From positions 1-56,457 of the forward strand of contig DATKBT010000122.1 in NCBI GenBank assembly GCA_035546295.1: 56,457 bases of DNA. The letters run 5' to 3'. The first letter of the stretch is position 1; each line of letters starts with the position of its first letter. Positions 40,119-48,427 of this stretch are shown here, in pieces. This DNA comes from DATKBT01 sp035546295. GTDB taxonomy: Bacteria; Acidobacteriota; Thermoanaerobaculia; Multivoradales; Multivoraceae. Below the pieces are notes generated by a model, which worked only from the letters and a program-made list of their open reading frames with translations, was not told the origin of the DNA and ran no database searches. The position numbers and the translations under genes were made by a program.

Positions 40119-41333
40119 ATGCTGACCCTCGACGACGTCCGCCGCGCTCGCGAGCTCATCGGGCCGCTGCTGCGCGTCACCCCCTTCGCCCGCTCCGAGC
40201 ACTTCTCGCGCTCCTGCGGGGTCGAGGCCTACTTCAAGCTCGAGAACCGGCACATCACGGGCTCGTTCAAGGAACGCGGCGCCCTGCACAAGATCCTCGG
40301 ACTGTCGGAAGACGAGCGGCAGCGGGGAGTGATCGCTGCGTCCGCCGGCAACCACGCGCAGGCGGTCGCCTTCCACGCGACCCGCGTCGGCATCCCGTCG
40401 ACGGTGGTGATGCCCCGGCGCACGCCGCTGATCAAGGTCTCGAACACGCGGGACTACGGCGCCGAGGTGGTGCTCCGGGGCGACAACTTCGACGAGGCCG
40501 TCGAGCATGCGCGCACGCTCGAGTCCGAGCGCGGCCTGGTCTTCGTGCACCCGTTCGACGACGAACGCGTGATCGCCGGGCAGGGCAGCGTCGGGCTCGA
40601 GCTGCTCGAGCAGGAGCCGGAGCTCGAGGTCGTCATCGTGCCGATCGGCGGCGGCGGGTTGATCTCGGGCATTTCGATCGCGATGAAGGAGAGCCGGCCG
40701 GGAATCCAGATCGTCGGGGTGCAGACCGCGGCGCTCCCCTCGATGCAGGCGAGCCTCCAGCAGAAGGAGCGCCTGACCTTGCCGCCGGCGCAGACAATCG
40801 CCGACGGCATCGCCGTCAAGCGGCCGGGGGAGCTGACGCTGCCGATCGTCGAGCGCTACGTCGACGACGTGGTGACGGTCGACGAGGAGGAGATCGCCAA
40901 CGCCATCCTGCTGCTGCTCGAGCGAGAGAGGACCGTGGCAGAGGGCGCGGCGGCGGCGGCGCTGGCCGCGCTCTACAACGGCCTGGTCCCGCGCGCGCTG
41001 GGCCGGAGGACCTGCATGGTCCTCTCGGGCGGCAACATCGACGTCAACCTGGTCTCTCGCATCATCGAGCGGGGCCTGGCCAAGGACTTCCGCCGGGTCT
41101 CCTTCGAGGTCCTGATCCAGGATCAGCCCGGCTCGCTGGCCGCCCTCCTGCGCCTGGTCGCCGAGGCCGAGGCGAACGTGCTCGAGGTCCACCACGAGCG
41201 CACCTCCCGCTGGGTCGATCTCGGGGAGGTCTGCGTCGCGCTCACCCTCGAGACGCGCGGCGAGGACCACCTGCGCTCCCTCACCCGGACCCTCCTCGAG
41301 GCTGGCCTCGAGGTCCGCGACCCGGCCACGTGA
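40119..41333 (+). CDS. ilvA: Threonine ammonia-lyase with C-terminal ACT domain
   Basis: A pyridoxal-phosphate enzyme that deaminates threonine to 2-oxobutanoate, the entry to isoleucine. The PLP lysine is in HITGSFKERGALHK and the phosphate loop in PIGGGGLISGISIAM; SAGNHAQAVAF is also typical. A single ACT domain closes the protein (about 330-404; IQDQPGSLAALLRLVAEAEA). At 404 residues it is the medium form seen in many bacteria, where the role can be biosynthetic or catabolic; isoleucine control through ACT is expected but not proven. The ATG start matches the conserved N-terminus LTLDDVRRARELIGPLL. Confidence 0.92.
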   Translation: MLTLDDVRRARELIGPLLRVTPFARSEHFSRSCGVEAYFKLENRHITGSFKERGALHKILGLSEDERQRGVIAASAGNHAQAVAFHATRVGIPSTVVMPRRTPLIKVSNTRDYGAEVVLRGDNFDEAVEHARTLESERGLVFVHPFDDERVIAGQGSVGLELLEQEPELEVVIVPIGGGGLISGISIAMKESRPGIQIVGVQTAALPSMQASLQQKERLTLPPAQTIADGIAVKRPGELTLPIVERYVDDVVTVDEEEIANAILLLLERERTVAEGAAAAALAALYNGLVPRALGRRTCMVLSGGNIDVNLVSRIIERGLAKDFRRVSFEVLIQDQPGSLAALLRLVAEAEANVLEVHHERTSRWVDLGEVCVALTLETRGEDHLRSLTRTLLEAGLEVRDPAT

Positions 41334-41439
41334 GCCCCCGCCGCCCGAGCGTGCTGGGACCGTCGACTCGCGGCGGGCGACCCGGGTTCGCGTGAGCTTC
41401 CGCGGCCGAGATCCTCCGCCGTCCGAGGCCCGCGACTCG

Positions 41440-41468
41440 TTGCACTTCGGCGAGCGCTTTGCTAGCTT
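41440..41468 (+). promoter_or_regulatory. Candidate promoter for the tRNA-Val genes
   Basis: TTGCAC (41440-41445) and TAGCTT (41463-41468) are separated by 17 bases and the -10 is extended by TGC. A GC-rich stretch follows, as at many stable-RNA promoters under stringent control. Confidence 0.45.
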
Positions 41469-41527
41469 TCCCGCCTTCGCCGGATCGCTCCGATCCGGCG
41501 CGCGCGCGCGCCGCGAGAGGTGTTTTC

Positions 41528-41604
41528 AGGCCCGTAGCTCAGTTGGTTAGAGCGCTACGTTGACATCGTAGAGGTCAGCGGTTCGAGTCCGCTCGGGCCT
41601 ACCA
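41528..41604 (+). tRNA. tRNA-Val (anticodon GAC), CCA encoded
   Basis: The full cloverleaf can be folded: acceptor AGGCCCG/CGGGCCT, D-arm AGCTCAGTTGGTTAGAGC, anticodon stem CTACG/CGTAG with loop TTGACAT, and the T-arm with GGTTCGAGTCC. The 3' ACCA is encoded. It reads GUC and GUU codons. Confidence 0.95.
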
Positions 41605-41661
41605 CGGCGCCGCCCGCGCCGGCGCGAGCGCATTGCGAGGAGAGCCTTCCTTGGGGACTTC

Positions 41662-41738
41662 AGGCGCTTAGCTCAGCTGGTTAGAGCGCTACCTTCACAC
41701 GGTAGAGGTCAGCGGTTCGAGTCCGCTAGCGCCTACCA
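41662..41738 (+). tRNA. tRNA-Val (anticodon CAC), CCA encoded
   Basis: Acceptor AGGCGCT/AGCGCCT, anticodon stem CTACC/GGTAG with loop TTCACAC, and the same D-arm, variable region and T-arm as the first tRNA. It reads GUG, the main valine codon expected in such G+C-rich genes. The two tRNAs are 57 bases apart and probably co-transcribed. Confidence 0.95.
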
Positions 41739-41946
41739 AGTCTCCAGCGTTGCGCCCTCGGCGGCCCCGGGCCGACGTCCTTGCTCTTCGGCATTTGCCG
41801 ACCGTTCCGATACGGTCTCGCCATCGCCGAGCCGCCGGCGCCCGCCCGGCGCGAGGCCCCATCCCCGTCCCCACGCGAGACGAGCTCCGAGCGACTCCGC
41901 CGGCTCGTCCCATCCTGGACCCTTGCCCTCGAACGAGGAAACCGCC

Positions 41947-43971
41947 ATGCCTGCCGAGATCGAACGCTCCGCCGAGAGCGACCAGAACGTGAGCTCCCAG
42001 GAGCAAGTCAGCGGCTCCGAGGAGCGAATCACGCTCACGCTGCCCGACGGCAGCACCCGCGAGGTTTCCCGTGGAACCACCCCGCTGGAGGTCGCCGCCT
42101 CGATCGGGCCTCGCCTGGCCAAGGATGCGGTGGGGGCCGAGCTCGACGGCGCCCCGGTCGACCTGCGCACGCCCCTCCTGCGCTCGGGGCGCTTCCGCAT
42201 CTTCACCACCAAGAGCCCGGAAGCGGGGCCGTTCCTGCGCCACACGGCCGAGCACATGCTGGCCGACGCCGTGAAGCGGCTGTGGCCCGAGACGATCATC
42301 GACGTCGGTCGCGTCGATCACTCCGAGAAGTACCAGTACGACTTCCGGTTCCCGCGCGCGTTCACCCCCGAGGACCTCGAGAAGATCGCGGCCAAGATGC
42401 GCGAGATCGCCAACGAGAACCACCCCCTCGAGCGGATCGAGACGACCCGCGAGGAGGCGGCACGCCTGTTCGCCGAGATGGGCGAGGACCTCAAGGTCAA
42501 CCGGCTCCACGACATCCCGGAAGGGGAGACCATCACCCTCTACCGGCACGGTCCGTTCCTCGACCTCTGCCGCGGGCCGCACGCGCAATCGACGGGCCAG
42601 ATCGGCGCGCTCGAGCTGCTCGAGAGCTCGGGTTCGTTCTTCCGCGGCGACGAATCGAAGGAGCGCCTCCAGCGCATCTACGGCACCGCGTTCGCGAGCG
42701 AGAAGGAGCTCGAGGCGTACCGCGAGGCGATCGAGCAGGCGCGCGCTCGTGATCACCGGCGCCTCGGCCCCGAGCTCGACCTCTTCTCGTTCTCGCCGCA
42801 CGCTCCCGGCAGCCCGTTCTTCCATCCGCGCGGTGCGCACCTCTACAACACGCTCGCCGACTACGTGCGCGAGCGCATCGACGACCGCTACGGCGAGGTG
42901 GTCACCCCGCAGGTGCTCGACGTCGAGCTGTGGAAGACCTCCGGGCACTGGGACAACTACCGCGAGAACATGTACTTCACCGAGGTCGAGGAGCGCACCT
43001 TCGCGCTCAAGCCCATGAACTGCCCCACCCATTGCCTGATCTTCGGCACGCGGCTGCGCTCCTACCGCGACCTGCCGATCCGCTACGCCGACTTCGGCCG
43101 GCTGCATCGTTACGAGCGCAGCGGCGTCATCTCGGGCCTGACCCGGGTGCGCAGCTTCGCCCAGGACGACGCCCACGTCTTCTGCACCGACGAGCAGATC
43201 GAGGACGAGGTGATCGACTGCGTCGAGACCATCCTGTCGATCTACGAGACCTTCGGCTTCAGCGACCTGCTGATCGAGGTCTCGACCCGCCCCGAGAAGT
43301 CGATCGGCTCGGCCGAGCTCTGGCAGCGGGCGGAGGCGGCGCTGATGGACGCGCTGCGCCGGCGCGAGATCGAGTTCCAGGTCAACGAGGGGGATGGCGC
43401 CTTCTACGGGCCCAAGATCGACTTCCAGGTCAAGGACGCGCTCGGCCGCTCATGGCAGCTCGGCACCGTCCAGCTCGACTACCAGATGCCGGAGCGCTTC
43501 GGCCTCGCGTACACGGGCGCCGACGGCGCCGAGCACACGCCGGTGATGATCCACCGCGCGATGCTGGGCTCGCTCGAGCGCTTCATCGGAATCCTCGTCG
43601 AGCACCTGGGCGGCGCCTTCCCGCTCTGGCTGGCGCCGGTGCAGGCGGTCGTCCTGCCGGTCTCGGACCGCTTCCTAGACGCCGCCGAGCAGATCGCGGC
43701 GCGCCTGCGCGAGCACGACCTGCGCATCGAGGTCGACACCCGCTCCGAGAAGCTCGGCTACAAGATCCGCGACGCCCAGCTCCAGAAGGTCCCCTTCATG
43801 CTGGTCGTCGGCGGCAAGGAGGCGGAGAGCGGCAACGTGTCGGTGCGCTCGCGCAGCGCGGGAGACCTCGGCGCGATGCCGATCGAGCAGTTCGCGGCGC
43901 GCTGCCGGGAGCTGGTGGCGACACGCGCGCTGGGGCTCGATCTCGAAACGGACGGCGCGGCGGCTGGCTGA
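41947..43971 (+). CDS. thrS: Threonyl-tRNA synthetase
   Basis: Class II synthetase for tRNA-Thr. The ATG was chosen for the GAGG ribosome site before it; a TTG 24 bases upstream is the alternative. Domains: TGS (about 25-90; ITLTLPDGSTREVSRGTTPL), editing domain with HTAEHMLADAV, the SAD-like phrase FLDLCRGPHAQSTGQI, and the catalytic core with the zinc cysteine in ALKPMNCPTHCLIF, motif 2 FGRLHRYERSGVISGLTRVR and motif 3 PVMIHRAMLGSLERFIGI. The C-terminal anticodon domain is complete. Length 674. infC and rpmI usually follow; here only rpmI and rplT do, after 559 bases. Confidence 0.95.
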   Translation: MPAEIERSAESDQNVSSQEQVSGSEERITLTLPDGSTREVSRGTTPLEVAASIGPRLAKDAVGAELDGAPVDLRTPLLRSGRFRIFTTKSPEAGPFLRHTAEHMLADAVKRLWPETIIDVGRVDHSEKYQYDFRFPRAFTPEDLEKIAAKMREIANENHPLERIETTREEAARLFAEMGEDLKVNRLHDIPEGETITLYRHGPFLDLCRGPHAQSTGQIGALELLESSGSFFRGDESKERLQRIYGTAFASEKELEAYREAIEQARARDHRRLGPELDLFSFSPHAPGSPFFHPRGAHLYNTLADYVRERIDDRYGEVVTPQVLDVELWKTSGHWDNYRENMYFTEVEERTFALKPMNCPTHCLIFGTRLRSYRDLPIRYADFGRLHRYERSGVISGLTRVRSFAQDDAHVFCTDEQIEDEVIDCVETILSIYETFGFSDLLIEVSTRPEKSIGSAELWQRAEAALMDALRRREIEFQVNEGDGAFYGPKIDFQVKDALGRSWQLGTVQLDYQMPERFGLAYTGADGAEHTPVMIHRAMLGSLERFIGILVEHLGGAFPLWLAPVQAVVLPVSDRFLDAAEQIAARLREHDLRIEVDTRSEKLGYKIRDAQLQKVPFMLVVGGKEAESGNVSVRSRSAGDLGAMPIEQFAARCRELVATRALGLDLETDGAAAG

Positions 43972-44530
43972 GATGCCCGACGACGATTCGTGGCCCTCGC
44001 GTCGGCCTCCGTCGCTGGCGTCGGCTGCGTGCGCCGGCAGCTTGCCGGTCGCCGGAGCGCGAATCCCCGAGAGCCCGGCAGCGGAGAGCCCGGCAGCGGA
44101 GAGCCCGGCAGCGATGGAGGCTACGCGCCGGCCGCGCCCGCCCGCCGGCGACACTCTCCGCCGGCGGTTGGGCTCGTGTCGGGAGCTCTCCGAGGAGGTC
44201 GACCCTCGAGCTGAGCGCCGCGGTCCGTTGGACGATGCTCTGTGTCTTGCGATCCTGTTGGCGCCGTTGCCGTCGGTGGCCATTCATGCAGCGCCGGCGA
44301 GCGCGGCGGAGGCTGACAGGGGGCGGTCGCGGTGCTAGGATCGACGGTCTGGCGGAGAGTTCGCCCAGTGGCGAGCGCCTCGCGGCGCCCGATCTAGATT
44401 CGGCCGATTCGCGTGCTCCCGCCGAGCTGACCGGTCGGGAGGCGAGCCACGAAGGAGCTGACCGGCTCCGCCGTCGAGACCGCCGTCCCACCGGGGACAA
44501 CCGCTTTCATCGAAAATCAGGAAGAGACCG
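43972..44530. other. Gap between thrS and rpmI (no infC)
   Basis: These 559 bases are where infC (translation initiation factor IF3) usually lies. No IF3-like reading frame is present on either strand; the longest plus-strand frame (43973-44338) is low-complexity. The gap contains three copies of a 15-bp repeat (44071-44115; GAGCCCGGCAGCGGA) and a good promoter for rpmI-rplT. The 180-base leader after that promoter could hold an L20-binding control site, but I could not identify it. Confidence 0.6.
44313..44341 (+). promoter_or_regulatory. Promoter of rpmI-rplT
   Basis: CTGACA (44313-44318, five of six -35 bases) and TAGGAT (44336-44341) are 17 bases apart, and the -10 is extended by TGC. 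It is the best -35/-10 pair seen in the window and implies a leader of about 180 bases. Confidence 0.6.
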
Positions 44531-44725
44531 ATGCCCAAGCAGAAGAGCCACCGCGGGGCCGTCAAGCGCTTCAAGCTCACCGCCAGCGGCAAGGTGAAGC
44601 GCCACCACGCGGGCAAGAACCACATCCTCACCAAGAAGTCGCAGAAGCGGAAGCGCAAGCTCCGCAAGCCGGCGATCGTCACCGGCAAGTTCGCGGAGTC
44701 GATCCGCGACATGATCAAGGTCTGA
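44531..44725 (+). CDS. rpmI: Ribosomal protein bL35
   Basis: A 64-residue basic protein of the large ribosomal subunit. It begins PKQKSHRGAVKRFKLTASGK and has the HHAGKNHILTKKSQKRKRKL core of bL35. AGGAAGAG precedes the ATG. It is normally followed by rplT, as here. Confidence 0.95.
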   Translation: MPKQKSHRGAVKRFKLTASGKVKRHHAGKNHILTKKSQKRKRKLRKPAIVTGKFAESIRDMIKV

Positions 44726-44886
44726 AGCTCGAGCGCGTCCGAGGCTCGAGGCCACGACTGCGCACGGCAGGCAGTCCGCCTTCTGTCGCGCGGCGAGCGC
44801 GGAGGAACCGTCCGCGCCGCCACCACCCGTCCCCTCCTGGCGGAGGACGAGCGGGTGGCCCCAACCCCTAGAACGAGGTTCCAGCC

Positions 44887-45255
44887 ATGCCACGTGTCAA
44901 GCGAGGAAACAAGCGCGTCCAGCGCCGAAAGAAGATCCTCAAGCAGGCCAAGGGCTACTACGGCCTGAAGTCGAAGGCTCACCGCCTCGCCAAGCAGGCG
45001 GTCGAGAAATCCCTGGCGTACGCGTACCGCGATCGACGCCAGCGCAAGCGCCAGCTCCGGCGCCTGTGGATCGTTCGCATCAACGCCGCCGCCCACGAGA
45101 GCGGCCTCAGCTACAGCCGTCTGATCGCGGGGCTCCGGCTCGCCGGCGTCGAGGTCAACCGCAAGGTGCTCGCCGACTTGGCGGTCCACGACGCCGCGGC
45201 GTTCGCGGAGCTGGCCAAGGTGGCGCAGGAGGCGCAGGCTGCCGCGACGTCGTAG
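44887..45255 (+). CDS. rplT: Ribosomal protein bL20
   Basis: A 122-residue 23S rRNA-binding protein that starts ribosome assembly and often controls its own operon. Typical sequence: PRVKRGNKRVQRRKKILKQA, GYYGLKSKAHRLAKQAVEK, then AYRDRRQRKRQLRRLWIVRI and INAAAHESGLSYSRLIAGL. pheS and pheT often follow but are absent here. Confidence 0.96.
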   Translation: MPRVKRGNKRVQRRKKILKQAKGYYGLKSKAHRLAKQAVEKSLAYAYRDRRQRKRQLRRLWIVRINAAAHESGLSYSRLIAGLRLAGVEVNRKVLADLAVHDAAAFAELAKVAQEAQAAATS

Positions 45256-45471
45256 CGACTGCGGCACCGGGAGCGGTCTTCGCCGCGCCGGCTCGGCTCG
45301 GAACAGATTGCAGATGGAGCCCTGAGAGGCTCATCGTCCGCGGCCGCCGGGGCGCGGCGAGCAGAGGTGTAGGCTCGGAGGCGGCCCCCTTCGGGGCTCC
45401 CGTCGGGCGGCGCCTTCTTGCGACCTCGCGACGCCGCCCTTCCTTCGAGGATCGAGCCGGAGAAGCCAAGC

Positions 45472-45738
45472 ATGAGCACCCAGTCCCTGGATCGGCTCGA
45501 GGAGCTCGTGGCCCGCGCGAGCTCGCGGTTGCGCGAGCTGGAGGAGGAGAACTCAGGACTTCGCGAGCGCGTCTCGGTCCTCGAGCGCGGGGCCTCCGAA
45601 CGGACCGGCGGGGAGGGGGTCGCGAGCGACGCAGGCCAGGACGAGTGGCGGAACGAGCGGGACGAGCTCGTGGCGCGGGTGGAGAAGCTCGTCGGCGGCC
45701 TCGACGAGCTGCTGGCGTCGGTCGAAGGCGCCGGTTGA
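45472..45738 (+). CDS. Small coiled-coil protein (ZapB-like)
   Basis: An 88-residue acidic protein made of two heptad stretches (LDRLEELVARASSRLRELEE, EENSGLRERVSVLER; WRNERDELVARVEKLVGGLD). Its place just before zapA suggests a ZapB-like division protein, which forms coiled-coil dimers at the Z-ring; identity is too low to be certain. The ATG has GGAG upstream. A GCCCC/GGGGC hairpin (45384-45397) lies in the gap between rplT and this gene and may attenuate readthrough. Confidence 0.65.
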   Translation: MSTQSLDRLEELVARASSRLRELEEENSGLRERVSVLERGASERTGGEGVASDAGQDEWRNERDELVARVEKLVGGLDELLASVEGAG

Positions 45739-45939
45739 GCGCGCGGCAGGCACCGGTTGGCGCGCGGCAGGCGCCGGCGTTTGGAGTGCGAAGCGCAGAC
45801 TCCTGAGCGCGCGGAGCGGCGAGCTGCGCGCACACGCACCGGAGCTCCGCGAGCGGCGGGATTCGAGACCGCAGGAGCGCGAAACGTGCTCGCAAGGCGA
45901 CCGTCCCGGCCTCGCCGAACGACGGCGCGTTCGAACGGC

Positions 45940-45948
45940 TGCTATATT
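45940..45948 (+). promoter_or_regulatory. Extended -10 promoter element for zapA
   Basis: TGCTATATT (extended TG plus five of six -10 bases) is about 60 bases before the zapA ATG. No clear -35 is seen. Confidence 0.5.
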
Positions 45949-46007
45949 CGCGCCGTCTCCGAAGACAGTGGAGATCCTCCGCGAGGTCGGAGACCTACAG
46001 CACAATC

Positions 46008-46328
46008 ATGTCGAAGCTCGTTCCGCAAGAGGGCAAAGTGACAGCAACCGTCGAAGTGGAGATCTACGGCTCGATCTACAAGGTCCGCGGGGACGATCCC
46101 GAACGACTGCAGGAGCTGGCCGCGCTGGTCGACGAGAAGATGCGTCAGATCGCACAGCACGTCCGCGTCGTGGACGCCACCAAGGTCGCGGTCCTCACCG
46201 CGCTCAATCTCGCGGAAGAACTCGCCAAGACAGGAACCGGGCGAGCGAGCGGAGGCGACGAGATCAGACAGAGGGTCGAGGGACTGGCGGGTCAGCTCGA
46301 GCAGGCGCTCGGGGCTGCCAGCCCCTGA
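46008..46328 (+). CDS. zapA: Cell division protein ZapA
   Basis: ZapA cross-links FtsZ protofilaments at the division site. The 106-residue protein has the beta-beta-helix globular head (TATVEVEIYGSIYKVRG, DDPERLQELAALVDEKM) and a helical tail (ATKVAVLTALNLAEELAK) that forms the dimer. In many bacteria the 6S RNA gene lies just downstream of zapA, and the same is true here. Confidence 0.9.
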   Translation: MSKLVPQEGKVTATVEVEIYGSIYKVRGDDPERLQELAALVDEKMRQIAQHVRVVDATKVAVLTALNLAEELAKTGTGRASGGDEIRQRVEGLAGQLEQALGAASP

Positions 46329-46485
46329 ATCGGCCGATGGCCGGCAACGGAGGAGCGAGAGTGGCTGGACGAATCGACGAGGTCGAGATCGAAGCGCGCG
46401 AGATCGAAGAGCACGAACGCCGGCGGGTCCGGATCGCCCTTCGAGGAGCGCATCGTGAAGCTCGGCCTCGCGCACCAGCCCGGCT

Positions 46486-46740
46486 CTGTGGCATCCTCCC
46501 TCGCCGGCCAGTGGGATCTGGGAACTGTTTCATGACTTCGATTCGCATCCCCTGCGTGGTTGGTGATGAACCAGCCATACGTAGAACCAACAGACTCCCT
46601 ACGGGAGTCCTACATCCCGGCTCCTGTGCCAGCCCCGCTCGAACGGGGACGCTGATGGAGTTCGGTGCGGACACCCACCTAGTTCCGTTCAGGTTCTAGT
46701 CGGGAGGTTCACACGGCCTCGCGGGGGGTGCACCCTTTTT
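46486..46740 (+). ncRNA. ssrS: 6S RNA, enlarged apical region
   Basis: 6S RNA mimics an open promoter and traps sigma-70 RNA polymerase. Comparison by memory with E. coli 6S shows matched blocks in order: a GGCCAG block, TTTCATGAC, TGCGTGGTTGGTGA, and on the 3' side CACCTAGTTCCGTTCAGGTT and GAGGTTCACACGGCCTCGCG. The terminal stem can pair (GGCATCCTCCC at 46490-46500 with the GGGGGG-TGC block at 46723-46731). A T-run (46736-46740) ends it. The apical side has two extra hairpins (GACTCCC/GGGAGTC and CCCCG/CGGGG), making it about 70 bases longer than usual. Ends are approximate. Confidence 0.8.
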
Positions 46741-46812
46741 CTCTTCGGACAGGGTTCCCGGTCACGCTGACTGAGTCTCGCCGCCGTCCGCCCGTCGCCG
46801 GACGGAGGCCGG

Positions 46813-48378
46813 ATGGACAATCTGATCTGGTTCGCGGGCGGCCTGGCGGCTGCTGCGGTCCTCGCTCCGTTCGTGTGGCTCGCCTTCGCCCGCCGGGCGG
46901 CGAGACGGATCACCTCGCAGGCGCGCCGCCAGGCCGCCCGCCTGCTCGAGGAGGCGGAGCGCGAGGGGCAGGCCAAGATCCGCGAGGCCGATCTGGCGGC
47001 CAAGGAGAAGCTGCTCCAGGCGCGCTCGGAGTTCGACCAGGTGGCCAACGAGCAGCGCCGCAAGCTCGAGGACCGGGAGCTCAAGCTCGGCCGCGAGAGC
47101 GAGGAGCTGTCGAGCCGGCGGCAGCGCGCCGACTCGCTCGAGGCGGATTTCGAGCGGCGCTCGGCGCGCCTCGCCGAGCAGCTCTCGGCGGTCGAGAAGG
47201 AGCGCGTCGAGCTCACCGAGCTGGTGCATGAGGAGCGCCGCAAGCTCGAGCAGGTCGCCGGGCTCACCGCGTTGCGGGCCAAGGAGGAGCTGCTGGCCGG
47301 GCTCGAGAACGAGGCGCGGATGGAGGCCGCGCACTTGGTCAAGCGCATCGAGGACGAGGCGCGTGAGCGCGCGGGCCGGGAGGCGCAGCGCATCGTGGGC
47401 ATGGCGATCGAGCGCTCGGCGTCGGACTACGTCAACGAGACCACGGTCTCGGTGGTGATGCTCCCGAGCGACGAGATGAAGGGGCGCATCATCGGCCGCG
47501 AGGGCCGCAACATCCGAGCCCTCGAGATGGCCACCGGCGTCGACCTGATCGTCGACGACACCCCCGAGGCCGTGATCCTCTCCGGCTTCGATCCCTACCG
47601 CCGCGAGATCGCGCGGGTCGTCCTCGAGCGCCTGATCGCCGACGGTCGGATCCACCCCGCGCGCATCGAGGAGGTCGCCGAGAAGGTCAAGGGCGAGTTC
47701 GAGCAGCGCATCCAGCAGGAGGGCGAGGCGGCCCTGCTCGAGCTCAACCTCGCCAACCTGCACCAGGAGCTGGTCAAGCTGCTCGGCCGGCTGCGCTTTC
47801 GCACCTCCTACGGCCAGAACGTCCTCCAGCACAGCAAGGAGGTGGCGTTCCTCGCCGGCACCATGGCGGCCGAGCTGGGGGTCGACGTCCACGTCGCCCG
47901 GCGCGCCGGCTTGATGCACGACGTCGGAAAGGCGATCGATCGCGAGGTGGAGGGCACCCACCTCGAGCTCGGCATCGAGCTGCTCCGCAAGTACGGCGAG
48001 CGCGAGGAGGTCGTGCACGCCATGGCCTGTCACCACGGCGACTACGACCCCGAGACCGTCGAGGCGGTGCTGGGCACGGCCGCCGACACCCTGTCGGCGG
48101 CGCGCCCCGGCGCCCGGCGCGAGATCCTCGAGACCTACATGAAGCGGCTCGAGAAGCTCGAGGAGATCGCCTGCGACTTCAAAGGCGTCCAGAAGTCCTA
48201 CGCCATGCAGGCCGGTCGCGAGGTGCGGATCATCGTCGATTGCAAGAAGATGTCCGACGAGGAGGCGCTCTGGTTGTCCAAGGACGTGGCGAAGAGGATC
48301 GAGGCCGAGCTCACCTATCCCGGCCAGATCAAGGTCACCGTGATCCGCGAGTCGCGCGCGGTCGAGTACGCCAAGTGA
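46813..48378 (+). CDS. rny: Ribonuclease Y
   Basis: RNase Y is a membrane-anchored endoribonuclease that starts mRNA decay in many bacteria. Order: N-terminal membrane helix (about 3-25), a long coiled coil (about 30-200), a KH domain with MKGRIIGREGRNIRALEMAT, and an HD domain with HSKEVAFLAG and MHDVGKAIDREVEG. Length 521, as usual. It follows the 6S RNA gene and precedes ymdB, a common arrangement. Confidence 0.95.
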   Translation: MDNLIWFAGGLAAAAVLAPFVWLAFARRAARRITSQARRQAARLLEEAEREGQAKIREADLAAKEKLLQARSEFDQVANEQRRKLEDRELKLGRESEELSSRRQRADSLEADFERRSARLAEQLSAVEKERVELTELVHEERRKLEQVAGLTALRAKEELLAGLENEARMEAAHLVKRIEDEARERAGREAQRIVGMAIERSASDYVNETTVSVVMLPSDEMKGRIIGREGRNIRALEMATGVDLIVDDTPEAVILSGFDPYRREIARVVLERLIADGRIHPARIEEVAEKVKGEFEQRIQQEGEAALLELNLANLHQELVKLLGRLRFRTSYGQNVLQHSKEVAFLAGTMAAELGVDVHVARRAGLMHDVGKAIDREVEGTHLELGIELLRKYGEREEVVHAMACHHGDYDPETVEAVLGTAADTLSAARPGARREILETYMKRLEKLEEIACDFKGVQKSYAMQAGREVRIIVDCKKMSDEEALWLSKDVAKRIEAELTYPGQIKVTVIRESRAVEYAK

Positions 48379-48427
48379 TGCCTGCGCTGGGCAACGCGGC
48401 GACCGGGTTCGGGGAAGGGAGGCGACG

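Noticed and set aside
43973..44338. A 121-codon frame in the place of infC
   Set aside because: The product is Ala/Pro/Arg-rich low-complexity and shows none of the IF3 features.
46486..46740. tmRNA between zapA and rny
   Set aside because: No tRNA-like ends or tag reading frame; sequence blocks and gene context match 6S RNA.
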